Assembly: GCA_944384745.1 (NCBI GenBank)
Contig: CALWUO010000006.1
Location: 24,527-88,526 of the forward strand
Length of the DNA: 64,000 bases
Direction of reading: 5' to 3'
Source: an uncultured Butyricicoccus sp.
GTDB lineage: Bacteria; Bacillota; Clostridia; Oscillospirales; Butyricicoccaceae
Part shown: positions 1 to 8,637 of the stretch, in pieces
How the letters are laid out: each line of letters starts with the position of its first letter
Position numbering within the stretch: position 1 is the stretch's first letter
Program-made: the position numbers and the translations under genes
The notes under the pieces: model-generated
The model's input: the letters and a program-made list of their open reading frames with translations, nothing else
Database searches by the model: none
Told to the model about the DNA's origin: nothing

Positions 1-294
1 ATTTTCCGTTCTAGTCATATTGTGCTGGCTGCTCCAACTTATAATGGTGGAATTTACCCTATTATGCATAATTTACTGCATGATATGCAACAGCTTAATG
101 TTCAAAACCGTACTATCGGTATTATTGACAACGGTACTTGGGCGGTTACTGCTGGTAAGCAAATGCGTGATATGCTTGCTCATATGAAAAATATTAAGGT
201 GCTTGAGCCAACTGTTTCTGTTAAATCATCTCTAAAGGAAGAAACTATGATTCAGCTTGAAGGCTTAAAGCAGGCTATTATTGAGTCTCTTTAA
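1..294 (+). CDS. FprA-type flavoprotein (diflavin O2/NO reductase), C-terminal part
   Basis: Only the last 97 codons are in the window; the frame is open to base 1 and ends at the stop at 292-294, so the start lies outside. The fragment reads as the second half of a flavodoxin domain, with the segment VLAAPTYNGGIYP (phosphate/flavin loop region) and IGIIDNGTWA. This matches the C-terminal FMN domain of A-type flavoproteins (FprA/ROO), which in anaerobes reduce oxygen or nitric oxide in the cytoplasm using electrons from rubredoxin or F420. The metallo-beta-lactamase-like di-iron domain would be upstream and cannot be checked. It is followed 15 bases later by tatD on the same strand. Confidence 0.85.
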   Translation: MFRSSHIVLAAPTYNGGIYPIMHNLLHDMQQLNVQNRTIGIIDNGTWAVTAGKQMRDMLAHMKNIKVLEPTVSVKSSLKEETMIQLEGLKQAIIESL

Positions 295-309
295 TTTTAG
301 GTGTTTTAA

Positions 310-1080
310 ATGCTGTTTGATACACATGCTCATTACGATGATAAACGTTTTGATGATGACAGAGATGAAATCCTTAGCTCAATGCCTGAAAACGGTGTAG
401 GTCTTATATTAAACCCTGGTTGTGATATTGAAACAAGCAAAAAAGCAATAGAGTATGCAGAAAAATATTCACACGTTTATGCTGCTGTTGGTATTCACCC
501 AGAATATATTGAGGAAATAGAGATTGATAACGCTATAAATGAACTTAAAGCACTTGCACTCTCCAGCAATCGTATAAAAGCGATTGGTGAAATCGGTCTT
601 GATTATTACTGGATAAAAGAACCTGAGCTTAGAGCTAAACAAGCTGAACTTTTACGTAAACAGCTTGAACTTGCAAAAGAGTTTGATATGCCTGTTATAA
701 TTCATGATAGAGACGCTCATGCTGATACACTTAAAATCGTTGAAGAATTTCCAGATGTCAAAGGTGTATTTCATTGTTATTCTGGCTCTACTGAAATGGC
801 AAAGCGTTTAATTTCACTTGGTTATTTAATCTCTTTTACTGGTGTTATAACGTATAAGAACGCTAAAAAAGCTGTTGAAGTGGTACAAAATATACCACTT
901 GATAAAATTATGATTGAAACTGACTCCCCTTATATGTCACCAGAACCATTTAGAGGCAAAAGAAACAGTTCACTATATGTTTATAGAATGGCTGAAACTA
1001 TTGCCAATATAAAAAATATACCGCTTGATGAAGTTATAAATCAGACAACTGAAAATGGTAAAAAGCTATTTAAGATATAA
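310..1080 (+). CDS. tatD: TatD family metal-dependent hydrolase/DNase
   Basis: The 256-residue protein is the usual length for TatD. The amidohydrolase-fold metal ligands are visible: H6 and H8 in DTHAHYD, E94 in GEIGLDYY, H132 in IIHDRDA, H155 in VFHCYSG, and D205 in IETDSPY. TatD proteins are cytoplasmic Mg-dependent exonucleases implicated in DNA repair and RNA/DNA turnover; the substrate here is inferred from family only. The ATG lies 15 bases after the fprA stop, with a weak upstream AGGTG-like site, so it is probably cotranscribed with fprA. A strong hairpin follows the stop. Confidence 0.93.
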   Translation: MLFDTHAHYDDKRFDDDRDEILSSMPENGVGLILNPGCDIETSKKAIEYAEKYSHVYAAVGIHPEYIEEIEIDNAINELKALALSSNRIKAIGEIGLDYYWIKEPELRAKQAELLRKQLELAKEFDMPVIIHDRDAHADTLKIVEEFPDVKGVFHCYSGSTEMAKRLISLGYLISFTGVITYKNAKKAVEVVQNIPLDKIMIETDSPYMSPEPFRGKRNSSLYVYRMAETIANIKNIPLDEVINQTTENGKKLFKI

Positions 1081-1084
1081 AAAT

Positions 1085-1115
1085 ATGCGACTGCTTTTGC
1101 AGTCGCATTTAATTT
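1085..1115. terminator. Bidirectional intrinsic terminator between tatD and pepP
   Basis: A perfect 10-bp stem (arms 1085-1094 and 1099-1108) with a TTTT loop is flanked by A/T-rich tracts on both sides. It lies between convergent genes and could end both transcripts. Confidence 0.85.
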
Positions 1116-1120
1116 TGAAA

Positions 1121-2182
1121 TTAAAGAATAATAAGTTCTTTTGGTGCTTTTGTAAGATTTCTGTTTCCATCTTCGGTTAAATAAAGCATATCTTCTATTC
1201 TAACACCAAACTTACTTGGAATATAAATTCCTGGTTCAGCAGTGATTACACAGCCCGCTTCCATCACACTTTCACCTTTCATAGATACCATTGGTTGTTC
1301 GTGGATTTCCACTCCTACACCATGACCAAAGCCATGACCAAAATATTCGCCATATCCTGCATTAGTGATAATATCACGAGCCACTTTATCTACATCACGG
1401 CCACGCAAACCAGCTTTAGCAATTTCAATTCCTGCCTTTTGAGCTTTTAATACAGTTTCATAAACCTCACGCATTTCATCAGTTGCATAACCTACTGCAA
1501 CTGTTCTTGTCATATCTGAACAGTAACCATTTACAATACAACCAAAATCCATTGTTACAAAGTCACCTTCTGCAACAACGGTTGTAGATGGTACACCATG
1601 AGGTTTAGATGAGTTTACGCCTGTTACAACTATTGGGTCAAATGACATATTTTCTCCGCCATATAGCAACATTAAATATGTAAGTTTAGCCGCTATTTGT
1701 TTTTCTGTAACCCCTGGTCTAATTTCGTCTAAAATTTCCTCAAAAGCACGTTCTGCAATACGCTGTGCGGCAATAATATTTTCAAGCTCTGCTTCTGTTT
1801 TAACTCTGCGAATATGGTTCATCATCTGACCCATTGGCACAACCTCAGCAGTCAGTTTTTCTTGCCAATTTGTATATTCTGAATGGGTTAAAACCTCGTT
1901 TTCAAGTGCAATTTTTGAAACTCTATCACGTGCTAAAACCTCATTTACAGCTTTTGTGTATGGCTCACCAATATTCACCTGACGCACTTCAAAATCTTTA
2001 ATATTTTGTTTTGCTGCCTCAATATAACGGAAATCTGTAAAGAAAACCGCATATTTTTCCGATATATATACTACGCCTGCACTAGATGGAAAACCAGTTG
2101 CATAACGTCTATTACATTTTGTTGTAAGAAGTACAGCATCTGCATTTAACTTCTTCATTTCAGTTCTAATTTTACTAATCAT
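1121..2182 (-). CDS. Xaa-Pro aminopeptidase/dipeptidase (M24 family)
   Basis: The protein has 353 residues: a creatinase N-terminal domain (about 1-125) and an M24 pita-bread metallopeptidase domain (about 130-345). All five dimetal ligands are visible: D212 (MDFG), D223 (CSDMTRT), H287 (GHGFGHGVG), E316 (TAEPGIY) and E330 (RIED). It removes N-terminal residues next to proline in cytoplasmic peptides. Its start overlaps the end of aroQ by 8 bases, indicating translational coupling. In many Firmicutes aroQ and this peptidase precede efp; no efp is present here. PepP and PepQ cannot be separated from sequence alone. Confidence 0.92.
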   Translation of the reverse strand: MISKIRTEMKKLNADAVLLTTKCNRRYATGFPSSAGVVYISEKYAVFFTDFRYIEAAKQNIKDFEVRQVNIGEPYTKAVNEVLARDRVSKIALENEVLTHSEYTNWQEKLTAEVVPMGQMMNHIRRVKTEAELENIIAAQRIAERAFEEILDEIRPGVTEKQIAAKLTYLMLLYGGENMSFDPIVVTGVNSSKPHGVPSTTVVAEGDFVTMDFGCIVNGYCSDMTRTVAVGYATDEMREVYETVLKAQKAGIEIAKAGLRGRDVDKVARDIITNAGYGEYFGHGFGHGVGVEIHEQPMVSMKGESVMEAGCVITAEPGIYIPSKFGVRIEDMLYLTEDGNRNLTKAPKELIIL

Positions 2183-2615
2183 TTTCTAAAATTCCTTTCA
2201 TAGCATCTACTGCAAGCATGTAACTATTTTTTCCAAAACCTGCAATCACCCCTGCACAAACAGCAGCCAGTGCGGAATGGTGACGAAATTCCTCTCTTGC
2301 GTGAACATTTGATAAATGCACCTCAATACAAGGAAGTCTTGTTGCAGAAATCGCATCACGAATTGCATAACTATAATGTGTATATGCACCAGCGTTTATA
2401 ATAATGCCATCGCAGTTATCAATAGCTGAGTGAATTCTATCAATTATTGCACCCTCACTATTTGACTGAAAAATTTCACATTCAAAACCCGCTTGTTCAC
2501 ATTTTTTGCGGAATTCTTCATTTATACTTTCAAGATTATTTCTACCATAAATACTAGGCTCTCTATTGCCTGTTAAATTTAAGTTTGGACCATGGATAAG
2601 CGAAATTTTTTTCAT
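2175..2615 (-). CDS. aroQ: 3-dehydroquinate dehydratase, type II
   Basis: The 146-residue protein is the normal size for the dodecameric type II enzyme, which dehydrates 3-dehydroquinate to 3-dehydroshikimate in the shikimate pathway. It begins with the family signature IHGPNLNLTG; the active-site Tyr is Y23 in SIYGRN, followed by NAGAYTHYS and EVHLSNVHAREEFRHHS, which carry the catalytic His and substrate-binding residues. The start is an ATG behind AAAAGGAG. It is the first gene of a two-gene minus-strand unit with the M24 peptidase and has its own promoter upstream. Confidence 0.96.
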   Translation of the reverse strand: MKKISLIHGPNLNLTGNREPSIYGRNNLESINEEFRKKCEQAGFECEIFQSNSEGAIIDRIHSAIDNCDGIIINAGAYTHYSYAIRDAISATRLPCIEVHLSNVHAREEFRHHSALAAVCAGVIAGFGKNSYMLAVDAMKGILEND

Positions 2616-2650
2616 ATGTTTAAAACTTCTCCTTTTAAACTATTTTTTTA

Positions 2651-2678
2651 ATTATAGCACGATTTCTGTTTTTTGCAA
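2651..2678 (-). promoter_or_regulatory. Sigma-A promoter of aroQ-pepP
   Basis: Read on the minus strand: -35 TTGCAA (2673-2678), a 16-bp spacer and -10 TATAAT (2651-2656), about 35 bases before the aroQ start. Confidence 0.7.
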
Positions 2679-2831
2679 ATAAGCCTCTCATATCCAAATT
2701 TCTGCACAAAACATACAATATATATTATATTTCACACTGTATTATACACTTTTTTTACAAATCATAAAAATTATAAAATTTATGCTGAAAAAAAGAGGAT
2801 TTTAAGAGTTTAATTGCGTAATAATTATATG

Positions 2832-2846
2832 TAGGGTTTTACCCTA
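2832..2846 (+). promoter_or_regulatory. Small inverted repeat in the dnaG leader
   Basis: A 6-bp stem TAGGGT/ACCCTA with a 3-base loop lies 32 bases before the dnaG start, just upstream of the AAAGGAGG ribosome binding site. It could be a short leader hairpin or an operator half-site pair. No clear -35/-10 pair could be assigned for dnaG, so the promoter is unresolved. Confidence 0.35.
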
Positions 2847-2878
2847 AATTGAGTATATTATAAAAGGAGGTTTTTTAT

Positions 2879-4633
2879 ATGGCAATAGACCCATCATTTT
2901 TAGATGAACTTAACGCTAGAAGTGATATAGTAGATGTTGTATCACGTTATGTATCACTTAAAAAAAGCGGTTCAAACTATTTTGGACTTTGCCCTTTTCA
3001 TAATGAAAAATCTCCTTCTTTTTCCGTATCACAGGACAAACAAATTTTTCATTGTTTTGGTTGTGGTGTTGGTGGAGGTGTGTTGTCATTTATTATGCGA
3101 GCCGAGGGACTGGAATTTTATGATGCAGTATCCTTTCTTGCTAAACAATATGGAATGACTGTTCCAGAAAACAATTATGACAACAAAACTTCAAAAAAAC
3201 GTGAACGGCTTTTAGAGCTAATGAAAGACACCGCTAGATTTTATTACTCTGAACTTTGGAAACCCGAAAATATAAAAGTTCAACAATATTTTGTTAAAAG
3301 AGGTTTAACACGAAAAACTATGAACCGTTTTGGTTTAGGTTTTGCTCCAGATTCATTCTTTGCTACAATGGACGCTATGACATCAAAAGGCTATACAAAA
3401 GATGAGCTTTTAACGTGTGGACTTATCTCTAAAAGTGAAAAAGGCAATTTATTTGATAAATTTAGAAATCGTGTTATGTTCCCTATTTTTGATTTAAGAG
3501 GTAATGTTATAGCTTTTGGTGGTCGAGTTATGGACGACTCAAAACCTAAATATTTAAACTCGCCCGAAACATCTATTTTTCATAAAAGCCGAAACCTTTT
3601 TGCAATAGAAAAAGCAAGAAAAACAAGCAAGGATTATTTTATTCTTGCTGAGGGTTATATGGACGTTATCGCACTTCATCAAGCGGGTTTTGACAGTGCG
3701 GTTGCTTCTCTTGGCACAGCTTTAACTGAAGAACAAGCAAGGCTTATTGCTCGATATACTAAAAATATTATTATCTCTTATGATGCAGATAATGCAGGTC
3801 AAGCAGCTTCACAAAGAGCCATTGATATTTTAAAAAAATCTGGGCTTAATGTGCGTGTACTTCGCATACCAAATGCAAAAGACCCTGACCAGTTTATAAA
3901 AGAAAAAGGTGCTGATGCTTTTCGCAGACTTATTGAACAAAGTGCTGACGATATAGCATATAAACTAAATAATATCGCCTCAAAGTTTGACCTTGAGGAA
4001 GACCAAGACAGAATTTCTTTTTTAAAAGAAGCTTCTTACATGTTATCTTTTATAGATAGTGATATAGAACGTGAAATTTATACTTCTCGTGCGGCCAATA
4101 TGGCTAAAATATCAACTCAATCTATGATGATTGAAGTCAAAAAGGCTGTTGAAAAACGCAAGCAAGCTTTGCAAAAACAAAAAAAACGTGAAGTACGTTC
4201 AGCCGTTGACAAAGCTCAACCAAAAGATAAAACACTTAAATATGAAAATGTAAATTCCGCTAGGTCTGAAGAGGAAATTTTATTGGTTATTTTCGGAGAT
4301 AATAGTTTAATAGGTTATCTAAATGGTAAAATCTCATCAGAGGACTTTACTTCTCCTATATTAAAAGCATTTTTTGTACATGCTCTTGAGCTTTATAAAA
4401 ATGGTAAAAATATAACTATTCCCGCTTTTGAAGGTTATTTTGACCCTGAGGCACTTTCACTGCTTACAAATATAACAAGCAGACCTATGCCATCTATGCG
4501 TGAAAAAGCTCTTGATGACTCTATAAATAACATAAAATGTCGTCAGATGAAAAATACTGATAACTATAATGACCCTTTGTTAGCATATGCAAAGGCTAGA
4601 AAAGAAAATATTTTTGGAGGTAATAGAATATGA
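2879..4633 (+). CDS. dnaG: DNA primase
   Basis: The 584-residue protein makes RNA primers at the replication fork with the replicative helicase. The N-terminal zinc finger is complete (C38, H41, C59, C62 in CPFHNEK and FHCFGCG). The catalytic core with the TOPRIM fold follows ([14 protein letters not shown] near 257-270; YDADNAG near 302), then a divergent C-terminal helicase-binding region rich in Lys/Gln. The ATG sits behind a strong AAAGGAGG site. It overlaps rpoD by four bases (ATGA), the classical dnaG-rpoD macromolecular-synthesis arrangement; no rpsU is adjacent. Confidence 0.97.
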   Translation: MAIDPSFLDELNARSDIVDVVSRYVSLKKSGSNYFGLCPFHNEKSPSFSVSQDKQIFHCFGCGVGGGVLSFIMRAEGLEFYDAVSFLAKQYGMTVPENNYDNKTSKKRERLLELMKDTARFYYSELWKPENIKVQQYFVKRGLTRKTMNRFGLGFAPDSFFATMDAMTSKGYTKDELLTCGLISKSEKGNLFDKFRNRVMFPIFDLRGNVIAFGGRVMDDSKPKYLNSPETSIFHKSRNLFAIEKARKTSKDYFILAEGYMDVIALHQAGFDSAVASLGTALTEEQARLIARYTKNIIISYDADNAGQAASQRAIDILKKSGLNVRVLRIPNAKDPDQFIKEKGADAFRRLIEQSADDIAYKLNNIASKFDLEEDQDRISFLKEASYMLSFIDSDIEREIYTSRAANMAKISTQSMMIEVKKAVEKRKQALQKQKKREVRSAVDKAQPKDKTLKYENVNSARSEEEILLVIFGDNSLIGYLNGKISSEDFTSPILKAFFVHALELYKNGKNITIPAFEGYFDPEALSLLTNITSRPMPSMREKALDDSINNIKCRQMKNTDNYNDPLLAYAKARKENIFGGNRI

Positions 4634-5850
4634 ACCAAAGTGCGGAACAGCAAATGCAAGTTATCCGTGACCTTCTTGCTCTAGGTAAGAAAAATGGTAA
4701 ACTTACATTAAAGGAAATTGCAGATGCACTAAGTGCCGTTGAGCTTGAAACAGAGGATATTGACAAGCTATATGAAACCTTTGAACATGAAGGGATTGAA
4801 ATTGAAGGCGGAGATGTGCTTGAAACACCAATAGGTGATGATGAGGCAGAGTTTAAAGCGTCTGAAGTTGAAGAAGTGCCAGAAGAAGAACTGGTCGACA
4901 CCTCAGTTTTAGCAGAAGGTTTTGCTATTGATGACCCTGTTCGTATGTATTTAAAGGAAATTGGTAAGGTTGACCTTCTATCCCCTGAAGAAGAAATTGA
5001 CCTTGCTAAGAAAATTATGGACGGTGTAGCCGCATCTGAAAAAATGGACGAATATGAGGCAAAACAAAATCATGATGCTGTTCAAGCTGATGAAATTGTA
5101 CAGTGGAACCGTGCAATCAAAGCTGGTGAACGTGCTAAAAAACGTCTTGCAGAGGCTAACTTACGCCTTGTTGTATCCATTGCTAAACGTTATGTTGGTC
5201 GTGGTATGTTGTTCTTAGACTTAATTCAAGAGGGTAACTTAGGTCTTATAAAGGCTGTTGAAAAGTTCGACTATACCAAGGGTTATAAGTTCTCAACCTA
5301 TGCTACATGGTGGATACGCCAAGCCATTACAAGAGCTATTGCAGACCAAGCTAGAACTATACGTATTCCTGTACACATGGTAGAAACCATTAACAAAGTT
5401 ATTCGTGTATCACGTCAGCTACTTCAAGAATTAGGTCATGACCCATCACCAGAAGAAATTGCAGCAGAAATGAATATGCCTGTTGACCGTGTGCGTGATA
5501 TTCTAAAAATCGCACAAGAGCCTGTTTCTCTTGAAACTCCTATTGGTGAAGAAGAAGATTCACATTTAGGTGATTTTATTCCAGATGATGATGCTCCAGA
5601 ACCAGCGGAGGCGGCTTCCTTTATGCTTTTAAAAGAACAGCTTGTCGAGGTACTGCAAACACTCACACCAAGGGAAGAAAAAGTTCTTCGTTTGCGTTTT
5701 GGTATTGATGATGGTCATACTCGTACACTTGAAGAAGTCGGCAAGGAATTTAAGGTAACTCGTGAACGTATTCGCCAAATTGAGGCTAAGGCACTTCGCA
5801 AACTGCGTCACCCATCACGTTCTAAAAAGTTAAAAGATTTCTTAAACTAA
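4630..5850 (+). CDS. rpoD: Primary RNA polymerase sigma factor (sigma-70/SigA)
   Basis: At 406 residues it is a typical Firmicutes SigA, shorter than the E. coli protein because the non-conserved insert is small. Visible in order: an acidic region 1.1-like N-terminus, region 1.2 ([13 protein letters not shown]), region 2 with [12 protein letters not shown] and the promoter-melting segment [17 protein letters not shown], region 3, and region 4 helix-turn-helix ([20 protein letters not shown]) for -35 recognition. It overlaps dnaG by ATGA and is followed by a strong terminator. The promoters in this window match the consensus this factor reads. Confidence 0.98.
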   Translation: MNQSAEQQMQVIRDLLALGKKNGKLTLKEIADALSAVELETEDIDKLYETFEHEGIEIEGGDVLETPIGDDEAEFKASEVEEVPEEELVDTSVLAEGFAIDDPVRMYLKEIGKVDLLSPEEEIDLAKKIMDGVAASEKMDEYEAKQNHDAVQADEIVQWNRAIKAGERAKKRLAEANLRLVVSIAKRYVGRGMLFLDLIQEGNLGLIKAVEKFDYTKGYKFSTYATWWIRQAITRAIADQARTIRIPVHMVETINKVIRVSRQLLQELGHDPSPEEIAAEMNMPVDRVRDILKIAQEPVSLETPIGEEEDSHLGDFIPDDDAPEPAEAASFMLLKEQLVEVLQTLTPREEKVLRLRFGIDDGHTRTLEEVGKEFKVTRERIRQIEAKALRKLRHPSRSKKLKDFLN

Positions 5851-5858
5851 TAAAACTG

Positions 5859-5889
5859 GAAAACAGCATTTACTTGCTGTTTTCTTTTT
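5859..5889 (+). terminator. Intrinsic terminator of dnaG-rpoD
   Basis: A perfect 10-bp stem (5859-5868 with 5875-5884) and a 6-base loop, followed by CTTTTTG. Confidence 0.9.
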
Positions 5890-5919
5890 GTATAAATTTA
5901 AATTTAGAAAGATGATATT

Positions 5920-6768
5920 ATGAAATCAAAAAATAAAGCTATTTTATATATTTTATGCTCTGCATTTTGCTTTGCACTTATGAACACATTTGTAAAACTT
6001 TCTGGTGATATTCCATCTATACAGAAAAGTTTTTTTAGGAATTTTGTTGCTCTTTTATTTGCAGCATTTATAATTATTCGTGAACAAAACGGCTTTAAAA
6101 TACAAAAGCGAAATTTACCATTTTTATTTATTCGCTCTTTTATGGGTACAATAGGTATTTTATGCAATTTTTATGCTGTTGACCATTTGCTTTTATCTGA
6201 TGCTTCAATGTTAAATAAACTTTCACCATTTTTTGCAATTTTATTTTCCTATTTGTTTCTCAAAGAAAAGCTTAAACTTTATCAAGTGTTTGGAATACTA
6301 GCCGCCTTTGTTGGTGCATTGCTTATTGTTAAACCTGGTTTTTCAATTTCAGCATTTCCAGCATTTATAGGTGTGTTTGGAGGACTTTCAGCAGGTGCAG
6401 CTTATACAGCGGTTAGATATTTAGGACAACGTGGTGAACAAGGTGCTATGATTGTACTATTTTTCTCAGGGTTTTCCTGTCTAGTCACATTACCCGTTTT
6501 ATTATTCGATTATACCCCGATGTCAATTTATCAAGTTTTAATGCTTTTACTTGCGGGACTTAGTGCGGCAGGCGGTCAATTTTCCATTACAGCAGCATAT
6601 TCAAATGCACCTGCAAGAGAAATTTCCGTTTATGACTATACACAAGTTATTTTCTCTGCCCTGCTTGGTTTTATATTATTCTCACAAGTTCCAGATATTA
6701 TAAGCATATTAGGCTATATTATAATATGTGGTGTATCAGTTGTAATGTATAAACTAAATATGAAATAA
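5920..6768 (+). CDS. DMT-superfamily (EamA) transporter
   Basis: The 282-residue protein is almost entirely hydrophobic, with about ten predicted transmembrane helices arranged as two EamA repeats (first about 5-135, second about 145-280). Short signature-like stretches such as the MNTFVKLSGD opening and LFSYLFLKEKL at the end of the first repeat fit drug/metabolite exporters of the inner membrane. The substrate cannot be told; relatives include S-adenosylmethionine and amino-acid exporters. The ATG follows an AGAAAGATG site 30 bases after the rpoD terminator. It appears to be monocistronic. Confidence 0.85.
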   Translation: MKSKNKAILYILCSAFCFALMNTFVKLSGDIPSIQKSFFRNFVALLFAAFIIIREQNGFKIQKRNLPFLFIRSFMGTIGILCNFYAVDHLLLSDASMLNKLSPFFAILFSYLFLKEKLKLYQVFGILAAFVGALLIVKPGFSISAFPAFIGVFGGLSAGAAYTAVRYLGQRGEQGAMIVLFFSGFSCLVTLPVLLFDYTPMSIYQVLMLLLAGLSAAGGQFSITAAYSNAPAREISVYDYTQVIFSALLGFILFSQVPDIISILGYIIICGVSVVMYKLNMK

Positions 6769-6772
6769 AAAC

Positions 6773-6806
6773 AGGCGAACAGATATAACATTTACTCTGT
6801 TCGCCT
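6773..6806. terminator. Hairpin downstream of the DMT transporter
   Basis: A perfect 10-bp inverted repeat (6773-6782 with 6797-6806) starts a few bases after the stop codon. The downstream T-run is weak, so it is either a modest terminator or a bidirectional element shared with the convergent small gene. Confidence 0.65.
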
Positions 6807-6870
6807 AAATATTTGAATTTATCATAATATGTAATTCTTGTTGCTTTGCCAATCAAAAAATTTTCAAGTT

Positions 6871-7074
6871 TTACATTGCAATCTGCTGGACATAATCTTC
6901 AATCACATCATAAAAATGAATTAAAGATACTTCCAATTTATTAAGAGTATCAGCAAGTTTTTCAACCTCACCATAATTTTGTGAAATATCACATATAGTA
7001 TTTAATACTTTATCGTCTTCACAAGCTGAAATACCATTTTGTCCATTTTCCTTTACTGCAACATACCTTAACAT
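6871..7074 (-). CDS. DUF6514-like small protein
   Basis: A 67-residue acidic protein. The start is taken at the ATG at 7074 (MLRYVAVKEN) because AAGGAG lies 6 bases upstream; the longer frame would swallow that site. The pattern ICDISQNYGEVEKLADTLNKLEVSLIHFYDVIEDYV, read in pieces (DIS, LxNKLEVSLIH, DVIEDY), resembles DUF6514, a short cytoplasmic family of unknown function in Clostridia. No signal peptide or membrane helix. It stands alone, with a Spo0A-box-like TGTCGAA about 60 bases upstream. The function is unknown. Confidence 0.65.
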   Translation of the reverse strand: MLRYVAVKENGQNGISACEDDKVLNTICDISQNYGEVEKLADTLNKLEVSLIHFYDVIEDYVQQIAM

Positions 7075-7136
7075 AACATACTCCTTACCCTTCTTGGTTT
7101 TGCTTACATATAATAACATTTAACCTAAAAAAATCT

Positions 7137-7143
7137 TGTCGAA
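7137..7143 (-). promoter_or_regulatory. Possible Spo0A box (TGTCGAA) upstream of the DUF6514 gene
   Basis: The + strand reads TTGTCGAAAT, an exact match to the 7-base core of the Spo0A binding site, about 63 bases before the small gene's start. A 7-mer occurs by chance in a 64-kb window, so support is only positional. Confidence 0.3.
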
Positions 7144-7170
7144 ATATGTAGTTAGATATATTTTTATAAA

Positions 7171-7199
7171 AGAAAAAAACCACCCGAAAAAAGAGTGGT
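7171..7199 (-). terminator. Intrinsic terminator of rpmB
   Basis: On the minus strand a stem ACCACTC/GGGTGGT (7193-7199 with 7179-7185, one G-T wobble) is followed by a run of T residues, as expected downstream of the rpmB stop. Confidence 0.85.
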
Positions 7200-7235
7200 C
7201 TTTGTGAAATTCGTCAAGATGTACCAATCTAAAAA

Positions 7236-7424
7236 TTAGATTGCACGAGTAACCTTGCCGGAGCGGAGGCATCGAGTACATACGTTGACATGGCATGGAG
7301 TACCGTTTACAATCGCCTTAACACGACGAACGTTAGGCTTCCAAGTTCTGTTAGAACGTCTGTGAGAGTGAGAAACCTTGATACCAAAGGTTACGCCCTT
7401 ACCGCAAATATCACACTTTGCCAT
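7236..7424 (-). CDS. rpmB: 50S ribosomal protein L28
   Basis: 62 residues, typical of L28. It opens with MAKCDICGKG and contains SHSHRRSNRTWKPN and CTRCLRSGKV; the two CxxC pairs indicate the zinc-binding C+ form. It is a component of the large ribosomal subunit. The start has an excellent AAGGAGG site. Base usage is richer in G/C than the neighbours, consistent with high expression. It is monocistronic, with its own promoter and terminator. Confidence 0.98.
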   Translation of the reverse strand: MAKCDICGKGVTFGIKVSHSHRRSNRTWKPNVRRVKAIVNGTPCHVNVCTRCLRSGKVTRAI

Positions 7425-7468
7425 TTTCCTACACCTCCTTATCTACAAGGCATTGAGTAACGTATATA

Positions 7469-7497
7469 ATATTACCATGAAGTTTAGGAAAAATCAA
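7469..7497 (-). promoter_or_regulatory. Sigma-A promoter of rpmB
   Basis: Minus strand: -35 TTGATT (7492-7497), 17-bp spacer, -10 TAATAT (7469-7474), about 45 bases before the start codon. Confidence 0.7.
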
Positions 7498-7556
7498 GTG
7501 TTTTTTTGATTTTTTTTGGAAGATATAAAAAATATCTGTATATCTGTGTATAAGCG

Positions 7557-7585
7557 TTGAAAAATGGTAAAAATTCGTCTATAAT
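7557..7585 (+). promoter_or_regulatory. Sigma-A promoter of hprK
   Basis: -35 TTGAAA (7557-7562), 17-bp spacer, -10 TATAAT (7580-7585), about 42 bases before the hprK start. Confidence 0.85.
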
Positions 7586-7627
7586 AAGCATAATAAATCC
7601 CCCAAAAATCGCAGGAGGGCTGAGAAA

Positions 7628-8560
7628 ATGCAGTTAAAAGAGTTTGGTGTGTCTTTAAAAGACCTTATTCAAGAATTTGATTTTGAAGTAGTTTATGGAC
7701 CAGATGGATTTGAAAAAACTGAAATTACAAAAGACGATGTAAGCCGTCCAGGTTTACAGCTCGCTGGTTTCTTTGACTTTTTTGACCCTAACCGTTTACA
7801 AGTTATGGGCAAGGTCGAAACAACATATGTAGAAAGTTTTGAGTCTGAAAAACGTCAAGAGATTTTTGACAGATTATTTCAAACTGGTATTCCAGCTATG
7901 ATTATATCCAGAAATATTGATGTATTCCCTGAATGTATTGAAGCTGCAAAAAAATTTAATGTTCCAATTTTAAGAACAAATGAATTTACTTCCACCATTA
8001 TGAATGCACTTGTTGCCTCTCTTAAAGTTTCTCTTGCACCACGAATTACACTTCATGGTGTGCTTATTGAAATCTATGGTGAAGGTGTTCTACTTTTAGG
8101 CGACTCTGGTGTTGGTAAATCAGAAACCGCTATTGAGCTTGTTAAACGTGGTCATAGACTTATCGCTGATGATGCTGTTGAAATTAAACGTGTATCAGAT
8201 AAAACCCTTGTTGGTGCTTCTCCTGACGTTATACGTTATTTCATCGAGCTTCGTGGCATAGGTATTGTTGATGTACGTCGTATTTTTGGTGTAGGCTCTG
8301 TAAAACTTACAGAAAAAATTGAACTTGTTATCAACCTTGAAAACTGGGAAGATGGCAAGCAATATGATAGACTCGGTCTTGATGGTCAAACAACAAGCAT
8401 TTTAGATATTCGTGTTCCATCTTTGACTATTCCTGTTAAACCAGGTAGAAATCTAGCTGTAATTATTGAAGTTGCCGCTATGAATAACCGTTATAAGAAA
8501 ATGGGTTATAATGCGGCTAAGGAGCTTCAAGAACGCATGCTTCGCTCATTTGGTAATTAA
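7628..8560 (+). CDS. hprK: HPr kinase/phosphorylase
   Basis: The 310-residue protein is the usual HprK length. The N-terminal domain is followed by a C-terminal kinase domain with the P-loop GDSGVGKS (158-165), DDAVEIKR (about 181-188) and the family signature ELRGIGIVDVRRIFG. It phosphorylates HPr on Ser46 with ATP and reverses this by phosphorolysis, linking glycolytic state to carbon catabolite repression in Firmicutes. The ATG follows AGGAGGGC. It has its own strong promoter and is followed 77 bases later by a PHP-domain gene. Confidence 0.97.
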   Translation: MQLKEFGVSLKDLIQEFDFEVVYGPDGFEKTEITKDDVSRPGLQLAGFFDFFDPNRLQVMGKVETTYVESFESEKRQEIFDRLFQTGIPAMIISRNIDVFPECIEAAKKFNVPILRTNEFTSTIMNALVASLKVSLAPRITLHGVLIEIYGEGVLLLGDSGVGKSETAIELVKRGHRLIADDAVEIKRVSDKTLVGASPDVIRYFIELRGIGIVDVRRIFGVGSVKLTEKIELVINLENWEDGKQYDRLGLDGQTTSILDIRVPSLTIPVKPGRNLAVIIEVAAMNNRYKKMGYNAAKELQERMLRSFGN

Positions 8561-8637
8561 ACAAACCTATCAGGGCTGTAACTATGGTTGCAGTCCTGTT
8601 CTATTGCTTAAATTTAAGAAAGGACTTATTTTTATTT

